The notes under the pieces are model-generated. The model was not told the origin of the DNA. It saw only the letters and a list, made by a program, of their open reading frames with translations, and did not search any database. From positions 868,001-932,000 of the forward strand of contig CANNFQ010000001.1 in the NCBI GenBank assembly GCA_947503925.1: a stretch of DNA of 64,000 bases, read 5' to 3'. The position numbers and the translations under genes were made by a program. The stretch is from an uncultured Paracoccaceae bacterium. Its GTDB lineage: Bacteria; Pseudomonadota; Alphaproteobacteria; Rhodobacterales; Rhodobacteraceae. Shown here piece by piece: positions 1-8,234 of the stretch. Every line of letters starts with the position of its first letter. Positions within the stretch are counted from its first letter, which is position 1.

Positions 1-1033
1 TCCAGAGGTGCACCACACCCCCAACGGCGCGAAGCTGTATGAAAACTTCGTCCGACTGGCCGGGTTTAGCGGTGACTGGACCATGGGCGCCTATCGTGAA
101 CAGGCTATTGCCGCGATCCGTGAACAGGTTGGAGACAAACAGGTGATCTGCGCACTCTCCGGTGGTGTGGACAGTTCCGTCGCCGCCGCCCTTATCCACG
201 AGGCGGTGGGCGATCAACTGACCTGCGTCTTTGTCGATCACGGCCTGCTGCGATTGAACGAGGCGGAAGAGGTCGTTGGCATGTTCCGCGACAACATGAA
301 CCTGCACGTGATCCACGCCGAAGAACAGGATCTGTTTCTTGGCGAACTCGAAGGGCAGTCAGACCCCGAAACCAAGCGCAAGATCATCGGCAAACTGTTC
401 ATCGACGTCTTTCAGAAATACGCCAACGGGATCGAGGGGGCAGAATTCCTTGCCCAGGGGACCCTTTATCCCGATGTCATCGAAAGCGTCAGCTTTTCCG
501 GCGGACCGTCTGTGACGATCAAAAGCCACCACAATGTGGGCGGGCTGCCGCAAAAAATGGGTTTGAAGCTGGTTGAGCCGCTGCGCGAGCTTTTCAAGGA
601 CGAAGTGCGCGCCCTTGGCCGCGAACTCGGCCTGCCCGCAAGCTTCATTGGCCGCCATCCCTTCCCCGGCCCCGGTCTGGCGATCCGTTGTCCAGGCGAG
701 ATTACCCGCGCCAAGCTTGATATTCTGCGCAAGGCTGACGCCGTCTATATCGACCAGATCCGCAAGCACGGGCTCTACGACGATATCTGGCAGGCATTCG
801 TGGCCATCCTGCCTGTGCGGACGGTTGGTGTGATGGGCGACGGGCGCACCTATGATTATGCCTGCGCTTTGCGGGCGGTTACATCTGTGGATGGGATGAC
901 AGCCGATTATTACCCGTTCAGCCATGAATTCCTGGGTGAAACGGCCACGCGCATCATCAATGAGGTGCCGGGGATCAACCGGGTGACCTACGACATCACC
1001 AGCAAACCGCCCGGTACGATTGAATGGGAATAA
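1..1033 (+). CDS. guaA: GMP synthase (glutamine-hydrolysing), C-terminal part, partial at left edge
   Basis: This is the C-terminal two thirds of GMP synthase, which aminates XMP to GMP in the cytoplasm using ATP and glutamine-derived ammonia. The gene runs off the left edge. The first whole codons (from base 2) read PEVHHTPNG, the end of the glutamine amidotransferase domain just after its catalytic His. The GTG at 8 is therefore an internal valine, not a start. Seen: the ATP-pyrophosphatase loop SGGVDSS near visible residue 53, then [21 protein letters not shown], and the family C-terminus KPPGTIEWE. About 343 residues are visible against roughly 520 for the family. It converges on the next gene with the two stop codons side by side. 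Confidence 0.97.
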   Translation, partial: PEVHHTPNGAKLYENFVRLAGFSGDWTMGAYREQAIAAIREQVGDKQVICALSGGVDSSVAAALIHEAVGDQLTCVFVDHGLLRLNEAEEVVGMFRDNMNLHVIHAEEQDLFLGELEGQSDPETKRKIIGKLFIDVFQKYANGIEGAEFLAQGTLYPDVIESVSFSGGPSVTIKSHHNVGGLPQKMGLKLVEPLRELFKDEVRALGRELGLPASFIGRHPFPGPGLAIRCPGEITRAKLDILRKADAVYIDQIRKHGLYDDIWQAFVAILPVRTVGVMGDGRTYDYACALRAVTSVDGMTADYYPFSHEFLGETATRIINEVPGINRVTYDITSKPPGTIEWE

Positions 1034-2107
1034 TCAGGTCGGGCGCAACAGGTTGTCGTTGATGACTTGCTGGCTGTTGGTCAACAGATCGCGCCGGTCA
1101 CCGCTTGCCATGAAGCGATAGAACGGCGTCTGGGTCCATGCCTGTTCAGCGGCGGCGCGGGCCTGCGCGGAACGGCGTTCTTCCATCCAAGCGCGCGCAG
1201 CATCAGCACGCATCGAACTTGGCACACCCGACAATGCCGCAAAAGGATCGCTGCGTCTGCCGCCTGATTGCGCATCACCGACGGCCTCAATCATGACGGG
1301 CAATACCGCTGTGGCCAGCTTGCCACCAATATCGCCCAAAATGCGCTCGGCCTGCTGACCGCCCAATTCCTGTATCAGCTGACTACGCAGGGTTTCGGTA
1401 AAGGGCCGGGTATTTGATCCGGGCGTCAGATAACTCAGCGCGGCATTGCGCACCACGGTATTGGCCGTTGTATGCAGCGTAAACACCACCTGCGCGGTGC
1501 GACTGGCCCCCGGGGGCAATCCCATCAGGCTTGAGGTAAAGGCGAAATTCGCACTGGCCAGACCGGCAATGGCGCTGCCTGAATCTTCCCATGTGCCGAC
1601 GCCCTGAAACACACTACCCGCAAACCGTGCAGCCATCGCGCCGCCAAGGCTCAAACTGCCAGAGGCCGCAGCAACCGGAATGCAGCACATGAAAATGATA
1701 CCCGAAATGTCACGCACCAGACGCAAGCCAGTCAGCGTGTTTTCCGCCATGGTTACACGTTCATCAACCTGATGCATATTGTGAGAGGTAACGCGCCGGA
1801 ACTGGGCTTGGGACTGGTCCTGCAATTGTGGAATCTGTTCGTATTTTGCGGCAAGAAATGTAACAGCAGACCGGCCATCCGCCACAACCAACGAATTGAA
1901 GGCCGCCCCCTGCTCGTCATAAAGCCGTTCGCGCCAACGTCGGAATTTTCCAACATCATGGTGGATCTCCTGCATGCTACTGCTGTCGGTCGTGACCCGA
2001 AGTGACATGACGTGGGATTTTGCCTGCGCCCATTGGCGCAAAATCTGCAAGCACCCGTCATAGTTAATCTGCCACTCGGTGCCCTGCGCGTCGGTGAATG
2101 TCGTCAT
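1034..2107 (-). CDS. Uncharacterised protein with a hydrophobic Gly/Ala-rich core
   Basis: I do not recognise this 357-residue protein. The start at 2107 (MTTFTDAQGTEWQ) is chosen because AAGGAT lies about 8 bases upstream; a TTG at 2125 would add six residues. There is no signal peptide. Residues 1-130 are polar, with many Gln and Arg and possible helices. Residues about 135-220 hold a hydrophobic stretch (IIFMCCIPVAAASGSLSLGG) and Gly/Ala-rich small-residue segments that could insert in or contact a membrane. The C-terminus (WMEERRSAQARAAAEQAWTQ) looks helical and charged. The alternation of soluble helices with a Gly-rich hydrophobic centre resembles membrane-active or secreted effectors, but no toxin motif, immunity partner or secretion gene lies nearby. 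The function is unknown. Confidence 0.7.
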   Translation of the reverse strand: MTTFTDAQGTEWQINYDGCLQILRQWAQAKSHVMSLRVTTDSSSMQEIHHDVGKFRRWRERLYDEQGAAFNSLVVADGRSAVTFLAAKYEQIPQLQDQSQAQFRRVTSHNMHQVDERVTMAENTLTGLRLVRDISGIIFMCCIPVAAASGSLSLGGAMAARFAGSVFQGVGTWEDSGSAIAGLASANFAFTSSLMGLPPGASRTAQVVFTLHTTANTVVRNAALSYLTPGSNTRPFTETLRSQLIQELGGQQAERILGDIGGKLATAVLPVMIEAVGDAQSGGRRSDPFAALSGVPSSMRADAARAWMEERRSAQARAAAEQAWTQTPFYRFMASGDRRDLLTNSQQVINDNLLRPT

Positions 2108-2184
2108 AAAATATCCTTCCAGCAACGGGGCACTTAATCATCAGCCCCGGCAAGCCCAATTAAATGACGAATAATCCCGTTTGC

Positions 2185-2826
2185 CTAGTCAGAGAATCCA
2201 GAGGTTTCGGGGTTTTTTAGGGCCATAATTAACAAATCTGCAGGTAATTCGCCCACTTTGCAGCCGGCCAGCGATCCCGATTGACCACGCTGAAACCAGA
2301 TGTCGCGCTGGGCAAGCCCGATACTGACCCGTGGCCCAACCCGCAACGGGTCGCGCCCCCAATGGGTGCCGGCAAACGGCTCTTGCCCCATCCAATCTGT
2401 CAAGCGGGCGGGGGCCAGGCCAGCTCTTGCGAACAGAAAGCCTGCCACACAATCGACCTGCCGCGCCACCAATCCGCGCAACATTTGCTCCTCGTCCCGA
2501 CGCGCCCTGATCTGCCCTAGCGCAAGATCTTCTACCCCATGCTGGACCTGCACAGCATGCCCGTAAAGATGCGCGACCAGATAGGCCGCTTCTGGCCGGG
2601 TGGCCGCAGACCGCGTGATGAAGATGATGTTGCGGGTCGTGCAATAGGCGACATCACGGTTCACAGCCCGATCCGCGCCGCATTGCCCGGCGATCGCATC
2701 CACCATCTGAATACGTGGCATGCGATCAAATGCTGCACTGGCAGCGCGGGCAGTATCAGCCACCGGATCGGCAAGCGTGGCCGTGGCACTGAAAAGGCAA
2801 AGTAAAGCCCACAGAACACTTTTCAT
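2185..2826 (-). CDS. Exported protein resembling neutral zinc metallopeptidases but lacking the catalytic motif
   Basis: 213 residues, starting at MKSVLWALLC with a GGGGGC ribosome site just upstream, then a Sec signal peptide ending near TATLAD (about residue 20). Residues 78-132 follow the layout of the YpfJ-type neutral zinc metallopeptidase family (PF04228). AYLVAHLYGHAVQVQHG matches the family's A-H-E-x-G-H-H-x-Q helix, and RQVDCVAGF matches its ELQADCYAG helix. The glutamate of HExxH is Leu87 here (HLYGH), and the acidic residue of the second motif is Ala, so zinc proteolysis is unlikely. Cys residues at 49, 62 and 126 could form disulfides. It is divergent from the next gene across 63 bases. 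I infer a binding or structural role for a dead peptidase fold; the family link rests on motif reading only. Confidence 0.75.
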   Translation of the reverse strand: MKSVLWALLCLFSATATLADPVADTARAASAAFDRMPRIQMVDAIAGQCGADRAVNRDVAYCTTRNIIFITRSAATRPEAAYLVAHLYGHAVQVQHGVEDLALGQIRARRDEEQMLRGLVARQVDCVAGFLFARAGLAPARLTDWMGQEPFAGTHWGRDPLRVGPRVSIGLAQRDIWFQRGQSGSLAGCKVGELPADLLIMALKNPETSGFSD

Positions 2827-2889
2827 ATCGCCCCCGGTTCCCGTGTGAATAGGGTTGCAAATTTCGGCACAACATCCCCTACTCCGCCC

Positions 2890-3237
2890 ATGATGAAACA
2901 CATCCTTCCCGTGCTGGCAACGCTGCCTGCCAGCGGCCTGGCCGCACCTTTGCCGCCGCTGGCCTGTCACGGGGATACACCCGACTGGGCATTGACGCTG
3001 GCTGAGGAAACAGCGCAATTCACGTTCCAGCGGGAAAGTCAGATGACAATTCCGCATCAGACTAGCGCCGAAGGCCGCGATTGGCCAAAGGCGGTGACCC
3101 TGATCAGTCGCAATGACACCGCCATCGTGATTATCGACAATCTGGCCTGCAACGAGGCGCCCTATACCGTCCATGTTCTGACACAGCGCGGCCAGACCCC
3201 GATCCTGTTGACCGGTTGCTGCACGGCAATGGAATGA
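2890..3237 (+). CDS. Small exported protein, COG3650-like
   Basis: 115 residues starting at MMKHILPVLATLPASGLAAPLPPLACHG, which reads as a short signal peptide. The mature part has ACHGDTPDWALTL, similar to the C-x-G-x-E-P-x-W-x-L signature of small periplasmic COG3650/MliC-like proteins, then TLISRNDTAIVIIDNLACNEA and a closing Cys pair in GCCTAME. Four cysteines in an exported protein of this size suggest disulfides. Its TGA overlaps the ATG of the EamA transporter (ATGA), so the two are translationally coupled. The family placement is tentative. Confidence 0.72.
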   Translation: MMKHILPVLATLPASGLAAPLPPLACHGDTPDWALTLAEETAQFTFQRESQMTIPHQTSAEGRDWPKAVTLISRNDTAIVIIDNLACNEAPYTVHVLTQRGQTPILLTGCCTAME

Positions 3238-4097
3238 ACAACACCCTGAAAGCGGCGCTGTGGATGATCGGGGCGATTGTGGCCTTCACCAGCATGGCGG
3301 TGGCGGGTCGCGTGGTCAGCGCCGAATTGAACACATTCGAAATCATGTTCTATCGTAGCCTGACGGGGATCGCGATCGTCGTCAGCATCACATGGTTTGT
3401 GGGATCACTGGGCCAGATTGGCAGTAACAAGCTTGGCCTGCATGTCACACGTAACCTGTGCCATTTCGCTGGGCAGAACCTATGGTTCTACGCGATCACG
3501 ATGATTCCGCTGGCGCAGGTCTTTGCGCTGGAGTTCACGACGCCGATCTGGGTGATTCTGCTGTCGCCCCTGTTTTTGCAGGAACGGATCACCGCTATCG
3601 GTCTTTTCAGCGCTACCTTGGGCTTTATCGGTATTCTAATCGTGGCGCGCCCTGACCCTGCAACGCTCGACCTCGGTATTCTGGCCGGTGCGTCCTGTGC
3701 CATTTGCTTCGCACTGACGGCCATTTTCACCCGCAAACTGACGCGAACCGAAAGCATCACGACGATCCTGTTCTATCTGACGGTCCTGCAAGCCGGGTTC
3801 GGGGCCGTCTGCGCATTGATCTACGGGAGCGGCCAGATCGCCGTGCCATCCATGGAAGCGTGGCCTTGGGTCATCCTGATCGGCATCGCCGGGCTGCTGG
3901 CGCATTTTTGCCTTACACAGGCGTTGTGTATCGCACCGGCCAGTGTGGTCATGCCCATCGACTTTGTGCGTTTACCCGTCATCGCAATCGTCGGCGCGCT
4001 GCTTTACAATGAACCAATTGATGCACTTGTCTTCATCGGCGCCGGGCTGATCTTTCTGGCCAATTACGTCAATATCACACGCGGACAACGTGCATAA
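3234..4097 (+). CDS. EamA-family (DMT superfamily) inner-membrane transporter
   Basis: 287 residues with about ten hydrophobic helices, in two EamA repeats. The first spans roughly residues 8-140 (ALWMIGAIVAFTSMAVAGR onward). The second spans roughly 150-285 and ends with FIGAGLIFLANYVNI. This family exports or imports small metabolites such as amino acids, but the sequence does not give the substrate. The start at 3234 is fixed by the ATGA overlap with the gene upstream; an in-frame ATG at 3216 lies inside that gene. A second EamA gene sits at 5455 with a porin between, but the two copies are not close relatives. Confidence 0.88.
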   Translation: MNNTLKAALWMIGAIVAFTSMAVAGRVVSAELNTFEIMFYRSLTGIAIVVSITWFVGSLGQIGSNKLGLHVTRNLCHFAGQNLWFYAITMIPLAQVFALEFTTPIWVILLSPLFLQERITAIGLFSATLGFIGILIVARPDPATLDLGILAGASCAICFALTAIFTRKLTRTESITTILFYLTVLQAGFGAVCALIYGSGQIAVPSMEAWPWVILIGIAGLLAHFCLTQALCIAPASVVMPIDFVRLPVIAIVGALLYNEPIDALVFIGAGLIFLANYVNITRGQRA

Positions 4098-4182
4098 TCA
4101 TTTTTGATTTTCTCAAAAGTTGCGCGACTCGGCTAGCTAGTGCATTTTTGTAACGTAGCGACCCGAGGCATTTTGTGACGTG

Positions 4183-4199
4183 GCGTCAAGAATTGACGC
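4183..4199. promoter_or_regulatory. Perfect inverted repeat upstream of the FadL-type porin gene
   Basis: GCGTCAA-GAA-TTGACGC, 7-bp arms around a 3-bp centre, lies 62 bases before the porin start codon in an otherwise gene-free 163-base gap. The spacing and position suit a dimeric repressor or activator site. I cannot assign the regulator. Confidence 0.45.
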
Positions 4200-4260
4200 T
4201 TCGGTAACGCGGTCTTTAGGGTCGATCGCACACCTAAATATTCATGACAGGGATGAGGAC

Positions 4261-5346
4261 ATGAAAAACACATTGACGGCAGGCGCAGCGCTGTTGCTGA
4301 CGACAGCGGCGGTTCATGCGGGAGGCATTGATCGCACAGGAAACCCCTATTCGGTATTGTTCGAAGACGGGAATTATGCCCAATTATCATTTTCATCCGT
4401 GACACCGGAAGTTTCCGGCGACTACCCTGCCCTTCTGGGCGGTGGATCGACGGATAATATGGCAGGTAGCTACCTGTCGTTCGGTGCTGCGGTAAAATAC
4501 GCGGTAAACGATCAGGTTGATCTGGCGCTGTTTATCAATCAACCATATGGCGCTGATGCGGATTATACTGCGGGACCTTATGACGGTTTGTCCGCGGTTT
4601 GGGAAAGCACACAAATTGCCGTTGTCGCAAAATACCAGACCAATGACGCCGTATCGGTTTATGGTGGCGTGCGCGCAATCCAATCCAAGGCCGAGATTGA
4701 AATCCCCGCAGCCCTGACCATGTCCCTGCCATACAGTGCCGAAACCGAAACGAACACGCAGTTTGGCTACGTTCTGGGCGCGGCATATGAAAAGCCGGAA
4801 ATCGCATTGCGAGTATCACTGACATACGAAAGTGGTGTCACACATGATTTCGACACCAGTGAAACCTTCGGTGGGGTTCTTAATCGCGACAGCGAAACCG
4901 ATATCGAAATCCCTCAGACGGTCTCGCTCGATTTTCAAAGCGGCATTGCTGCCGACACATTGCTCTTTGGCTCGTTGCGCTGGTCGGAATGGTCCGTATG
5001 GGAAGTCCGCCCGTCGCTCTATGAAGATAACGCTGGTGACCGCGTGACCGGCATCGACGATGACGTGTTCACCTACCGTATTGGCCTGGGCCGCAAGATC
5101 AACGATGAACTCTCGGTATTTGGCCGCGTCACATATGAAGCCGGCAATGGTGATGAGGCGTCGCGCCTGGCACCGACCGACGGGTCAACAAGCATTGGCT
5201 TGGGTGGAAACTACACGATGGGCGATGTCGAATTCACAGGCGGTATTGAATATGCAATGCTCGGTGATGCGACAGATGGTTCCGGCGTAGAGTTCGAAGA
5301 CAACACCGCACTCGCCGTTGGTCTGACAATCGGCTACAGCTTCTAA
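4261..5346 (+). CDS. FadL/OmpP1-type outer-membrane transport protein
   Basis: 361 residues. The start at 4261 (MKNTLTAGAALLLTTAAVHAGG) gives a clean Sec signal peptide and has GGGATGAGG just before it. The mature part has the pattern of a beta barrel: alternating hydrophobic and polar strands, FGAAVKYAVNDQVDLALFINQPYG early in the barrel (a FadL-like NQP turn), and a C-terminal strand ending GYSF with terminal Phe, as needed for BamA-mediated insertion. FadL relatives import long-chain fatty acids or hydrophobic aromatics across the outer membrane. At 361 residues it is shorter than E. coli FadL (about 446), as is common in this order. A strong intrinsic terminator follows directly. The substrate is unknown. 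Confidence 0.88.
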   Translation: MKNTLTAGAALLLTTAAVHAGGIDRTGNPYSVLFEDGNYAQLSFSSVTPEVSGDYPALLGGGSTDNMAGSYLSFGAAVKYAVNDQVDLALFINQPYGADADYTAGPYDGLSAVWESTQIAVVAKYQTNDAVSVYGGVRAIQSKAEIEIPAALTMSLPYSAETETNTQFGYVLGAAYEKPEIALRVSLTYESGVTHDFDTSETFGGVLNRDSETDIEIPQTVSLDFQSGIAADTLLFGSLRWSEWSVWEVRPSLYEDNAGDRVTGIDDDVFTYRIGLGRKINDELSVFGRVTYEAGNGDEASRLAPTDGSTSIGLGGNYTMGDVEFTGGIEYAMLGDATDGSGVEFEDNTALAVGLTIGYSF

Positions 5347-5365
5347 ATCGAAGCGTGATTGACAC

Positions 5366-5395
5366 AAAAGCCCCGCCCATCCGGCGGGGCTTTTT
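5366..5395 (+). terminator. Rho-independent terminator after the FadL-type gene
   Basis: AAAAGCCCCGCC, a 5-base loop, GGCGGGGC, then TTTTTC. The 8-bp GC stem with U-tract sits 24 bases after the porin stop, so the following EamA gene must be transcribed separately. Confidence 0.88.
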
Positions 5396-5454
5396 CTTTG
5401 AGAAAACGCATGATCCGGGTTGCGCATTTCGTGTTGAACGGATCAATTCGCCGC

Positions 5455-6378
5455 ATGGCACCTGCTCAAAAAACCATATCGCCCCGCGCGTGGGCTGAAC
5501 TTTTCCTTCTCAGCCTGATCTGGGGGGCGTCGTTCCTGTCCATCCGGATCGCGCTGGATGAAATCGGGCCGCTGACCTCGGTCGCGCATCGCACAGGCTG
5601 GGCCATGTTGATCCTGTGGATCTATATCGCGCTGCGCCGTCTGCCCGTGCCGCGCAGCCTGCGTATCTGGGGGGCCTTTCTGGTGATGGGTTTTTTGAAC
5701 AACGTGATCCCTTTCAGCCTGATGGCCTGGGGGCAGTTGCATATCGAAACCGGGCTGACATCAATCTTGAACGCAGCCACCGCGATATTCGGCATCCTCG
5801 CTGCCGCACTGTTTCTGGCGGATGAACGGCTAACCGCGCGCAAAGCTATTGGGGTTTCGTTGGGTTTCTTTGGGGTTGCCACAGCCATCGGCCTTTCTGC
5901 ATTGACCCAATTCGATATCCGCTCATTGGGCCAACTGGCAGTCATTGGCGGCACGGTCAGCTATGCTTTGGCTGGCGTCTGGGCGCGCAAGACATTGCGG
6001 GGCCTGTCGCCACAGGTCGCAGCAGCGGGCATGTTGACCGGTTCCAGCCTGATCATGATACCAGTGGCATGGATCGTCGAAGGCCCGATCAGCCTGTCCT
6101 TGCAGCCGCAAACCTGGGCTGCGATCGGCTATTACGCGGCCATCGCGACCGCCTTGGCCTATCTGCTGTATTACCGGGTCCTGGATATGGCGGGCAGTGG
6201 CAATCTGATGCTCTGCACCTTGCTTGTGGCACCCGTGGCCATCATCCTTGGGGCCGTCGTATTGGACGAGGAGCTGCCGCTGCGCGCCTTCACCGGGTTT
6301 GGATTACTGGCGCTTGGCCTGATCATTATCGACGGACGCCTGTTCAAATCGATCCAAAACCGCATGGGCCGCGCGTAG
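5455..6378 (+). CDS. EamA-family (DMT superfamily) inner-membrane transporter
   Basis: 307 residues from MAPAQKTISPRAWAELF, with about ten membrane helices in two EamA repeats (residues about 12-140 and 155-295). LIWGASFLSIRIAL in helix 1 and AATAIFGILAAALFLADERL in helix 4-5 are typical of the family. An in-frame ATG at 5410 would add 15 residues; neither start has a strong ribosome site. The last 75 bases overlap, on the opposite strand, the 3' end of lpxB, so both C-terminal tails are encoded in the same DNA. Substrate unknown. Confidence 0.87.
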   Translation: MAPAQKTISPRAWAELFLLSLIWGASFLSIRIALDEIGPLTSVAHRTGWAMLILWIYIALRRLPVPRSLRIWGAFLVMGFLNNVIPFSLMAWGQLHIETGLTSILNAATAIFGILAAALFLADERLTARKAIGVSLGFFGVATAIGLSALTQFDIRSLGQLAVIGGTVSYALAGVWARKTLRGLSPQVAAAGMLTGSSLIMIPVAWIVEGPISLSLQPQTWAAIGYYAAIATALAYLLYYRVLDMAGSGNLMLCTLLVAPVAIILGAVVLDEELPLRAFTGFGLLALGLIIIDGRLFKSIQNRMGRA

Positions 6379-7458
6379 CCCCGGCGGTTCACCACCCTGC
6401 CCCAGACGCTGCATGGTCAATGCCATGGCATCCTGCTGATCTCCGGGATTGTCCACCACATGCAGCACGGCATCGGCAATTGGCCCGGGCTGGCAATCCT
6501 TGCCAATAAACTCCGGGACGGTCCGGGTTTCGCTGACCAGATTGACCAATGTGACAGTATCGACCCGCAGCATGAACCCGATGATGATCCGGCTCAGCCA
6601 CGCCATGTCATACGCGATGACCATCGGCGTGCCATTCGCCGCCAGTTCCAGCGATACCGTGCCCGATGCCGCCAAAGCCACATCCGCCCGTCTAAAATGC
6701 GCCAACCGGGTTTCAGCGCCCGGCTCCAGCACGGTCACCGGCACGGGCCAATCTGCCACCTTCTCGCGCACCAGATCACAAACGCCAGAGGTTGTCGGAA
6801 TGACAAATCGCGCATCCGGCAGCTTTGCCGCAACCTGGGCAACAGCCAGCCCAAAACACGCTGCCAGCCGCGAAACCTCACCCTTGCGGCTGCCGGGCAG
6901 GACCAGAACCACCGTGCCATCCAGCCCCAACGCGGCGGCCTCATCATCTGTGGCCACAGGTTCCGCCACCACCGGATGACCCACAAAATCGCAATCCATG
7001 CCAGCGGCCTGCATATAGGGCGGCTCAAACGGAAACAGCGCCAATACGTGATCAATATGGCGCGCCATCTTGGCTGCGCGTCCGGGGCGCCAGGCCCAAA
7101 CGGTTGGGGCGACATAATGCACCGTGCGGATGTCGCTGACCGCCTTGACCAGCCGGGCAACGCGCAGGCAGAAGTCTGGACTATCAATGGTGATCAGGAT
7201 GTCAGGCCGTGTTTCAATGACGGCATCAGCCATCTGCCTGATACGGGCTTTCAACGCGCGATATTTGGGCAGGATCTCGGCCAGCCCCATCACGCTCAAC
7301 TCATCCATCGGAAAACGGCTGACCAGCCCTTCTGCCTGCATCAACGGACCACCGACACCATCGAATGCCACGTCAGGGCGCAGGGATTTCAGCCCCGCCA
7401 TCAAGGCCGCCCCCAACTTATCGCCAGAGGCTTCGCCCGCGATCACAAACACCCTCAT
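6304..7458 (-). CDS. lpxB: Lipid-A-disaccharide synthase
   Basis: 384 residues. This GT19 glycosyltransferase joins UDP-2,3-diacylglucosamine and lipid X to form the lipid A disaccharide at the inner membrane. Seen: N-terminal MRVFVIAGEASGDKLGA, the VMGLAEILP motif (about 60-70), ITIDSPDFCLRVA, YVAPTVWAWRPGRA near residue 120, LPGSRKGEVSRL near 200, and ASGTVSLELA near 275. The ATG overlaps the TGA of lpxI (ATGA), so it is the last gene of the lipid A run. The 3' end overlaps the convergent EamA gene by 75 bases. Confidence 0.97.
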   Translation of the reverse strand: MRVFVIAGEASGDKLGAALMAGLKSLRPDVAFDGVGGPLMQAEGLVSRFPMDELSVMGLAEILPKYRALKARIRQMADAVIETRPDILITIDSPDFCLRVARLVKAVSDIRTVHYVAPTVWAWRPGRAAKMARHIDHVLALFPFEPPYMQAAGMDCDFVGHPVVAEPVATDDEAAALGLDGTVVLVLPGSRKGEVSRLAACFGLAVAQVAAKLPDARFVIPTTSGVCDLVREKVADWPVPVTVLEPGAETRLAHFRRADVALAASGTVSLELAANGTPMVIAYDMAWLSRIIIGFMLRVDTVTLVNLVSETRTVPEFIGKDCQPGPIADAVLHVVDNPGDQQDAMALTMQRLGQGGEPPGLRAAHAVLDRFEQASVDNDQAKRQ

Positions 7459-8234
7459 GTGGCAGCCCTTTGACGAACCCAAAGGAACATCTGATGGGCA
7501 TCCAGCACCCGTAGAACCTCCGGCAGGTCCAGCACCATCACGCCACCCGCTTCAATCACGATACCGGCCATATCGGCGCTGGCGGCAGCTTGTGCTGTGG
7601 CAGGGCCGATCAGCGGCAGATCGGCACGGCGATCCTGATCGGGCTTCGGGGCCTTGAACAGAAAACCGCCCGGCACCTGCCCCGCCTTGGCAATCATCGC
7701 ATCAGTCCCGTCCTGATCCTCGGTTATCACAACGCGACGGTCGGCAACAATACATGCTTGCCCTTGGTCGGCCTCACCCATCGCGGTCAGACAGGCATCA
7801 GCGACGACAACAGCATCGGTATCAACAGGCGGCAACTTGGTCAGTACACCGGCAGCGGGCAACAGGTCTGGCGCGATCGCATGGGCGGGAACCACGGTGA
7901 ACCCGGCATCTTCCATCAAAGCTATAATGACGCGCAGCGCCCCATCATCGCCCTTGGCCATGGCCGCCTGCACCTTTGGGATCAACGGGATCGTGGCGGC
8001 ATCAATCAAGCCGGGATCAATCTGCGGGCGTTTCACGGCTCCCGCCATGCAGATCCGGGTCACACCACGCGCCACCAAATCCGCCAGAAAACTGCCCAGC
8101 TGTTCCAGCCGAAAGGTAACATCAACATCCAAGGCGGGCAAAAAGCCGTCCAATGCACAGATCAAAGGACGTTCCGGCGAGCGGGCAACCAATGCCGGGG
8201 GCAAATCACCCGTACCTGCAATCAGAGCCAGCAT
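7455..8234 (-). CDS. lpxI: UDP-2,3-diacylglucosamine diphosphatase, LpxI type
   Basis: 259 residues of the LpxI (DUF1009) family, which hydrolyses UDP-2,3-diacylglucosamine to lipid X; alphaproteobacteria use it in place of LpxH. Seen: the N-terminal LALIAGTGDLPPALV, GAVKRPQIDPGLID near residue 70, and the C-terminal GIVIEAGGVMVLD. It lies exactly between lpxA and lpxB, the usual place. The start codon shares one base with the lpxA stop (TGATG), and its own stop overlaps the lpxB ATG. Confidence 0.95.
   Translation of the reverse strand: MLALIAGTGDLPPALVARSPERPLICALDGFLPALDVDVTFRLEQLGSFLADLVARGVTRICMAGAVKRPQIDPGLIDAATIPLIPKVQAAMAKGDDGALRVIIALMEDAGFTVVPAHAIAPDLLPAAGVLTKLPPVDTDAVVVADACLTAMGEADQGQACIVADRRVVITEDQDGTDAMIAKAGQVPGGFLFKAPKPDQDRRADLPLIGPATAQAAASADMAGIVIEAGGVMVLDLPEVLRVLDAHQMFLWVRQRAAT

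Noticed and set aside
6460..7473. 337-codon plus-strand frame opposite lpxB
   Set aside because: Shadow frame rich in Gln, His and Arg, with no family features.
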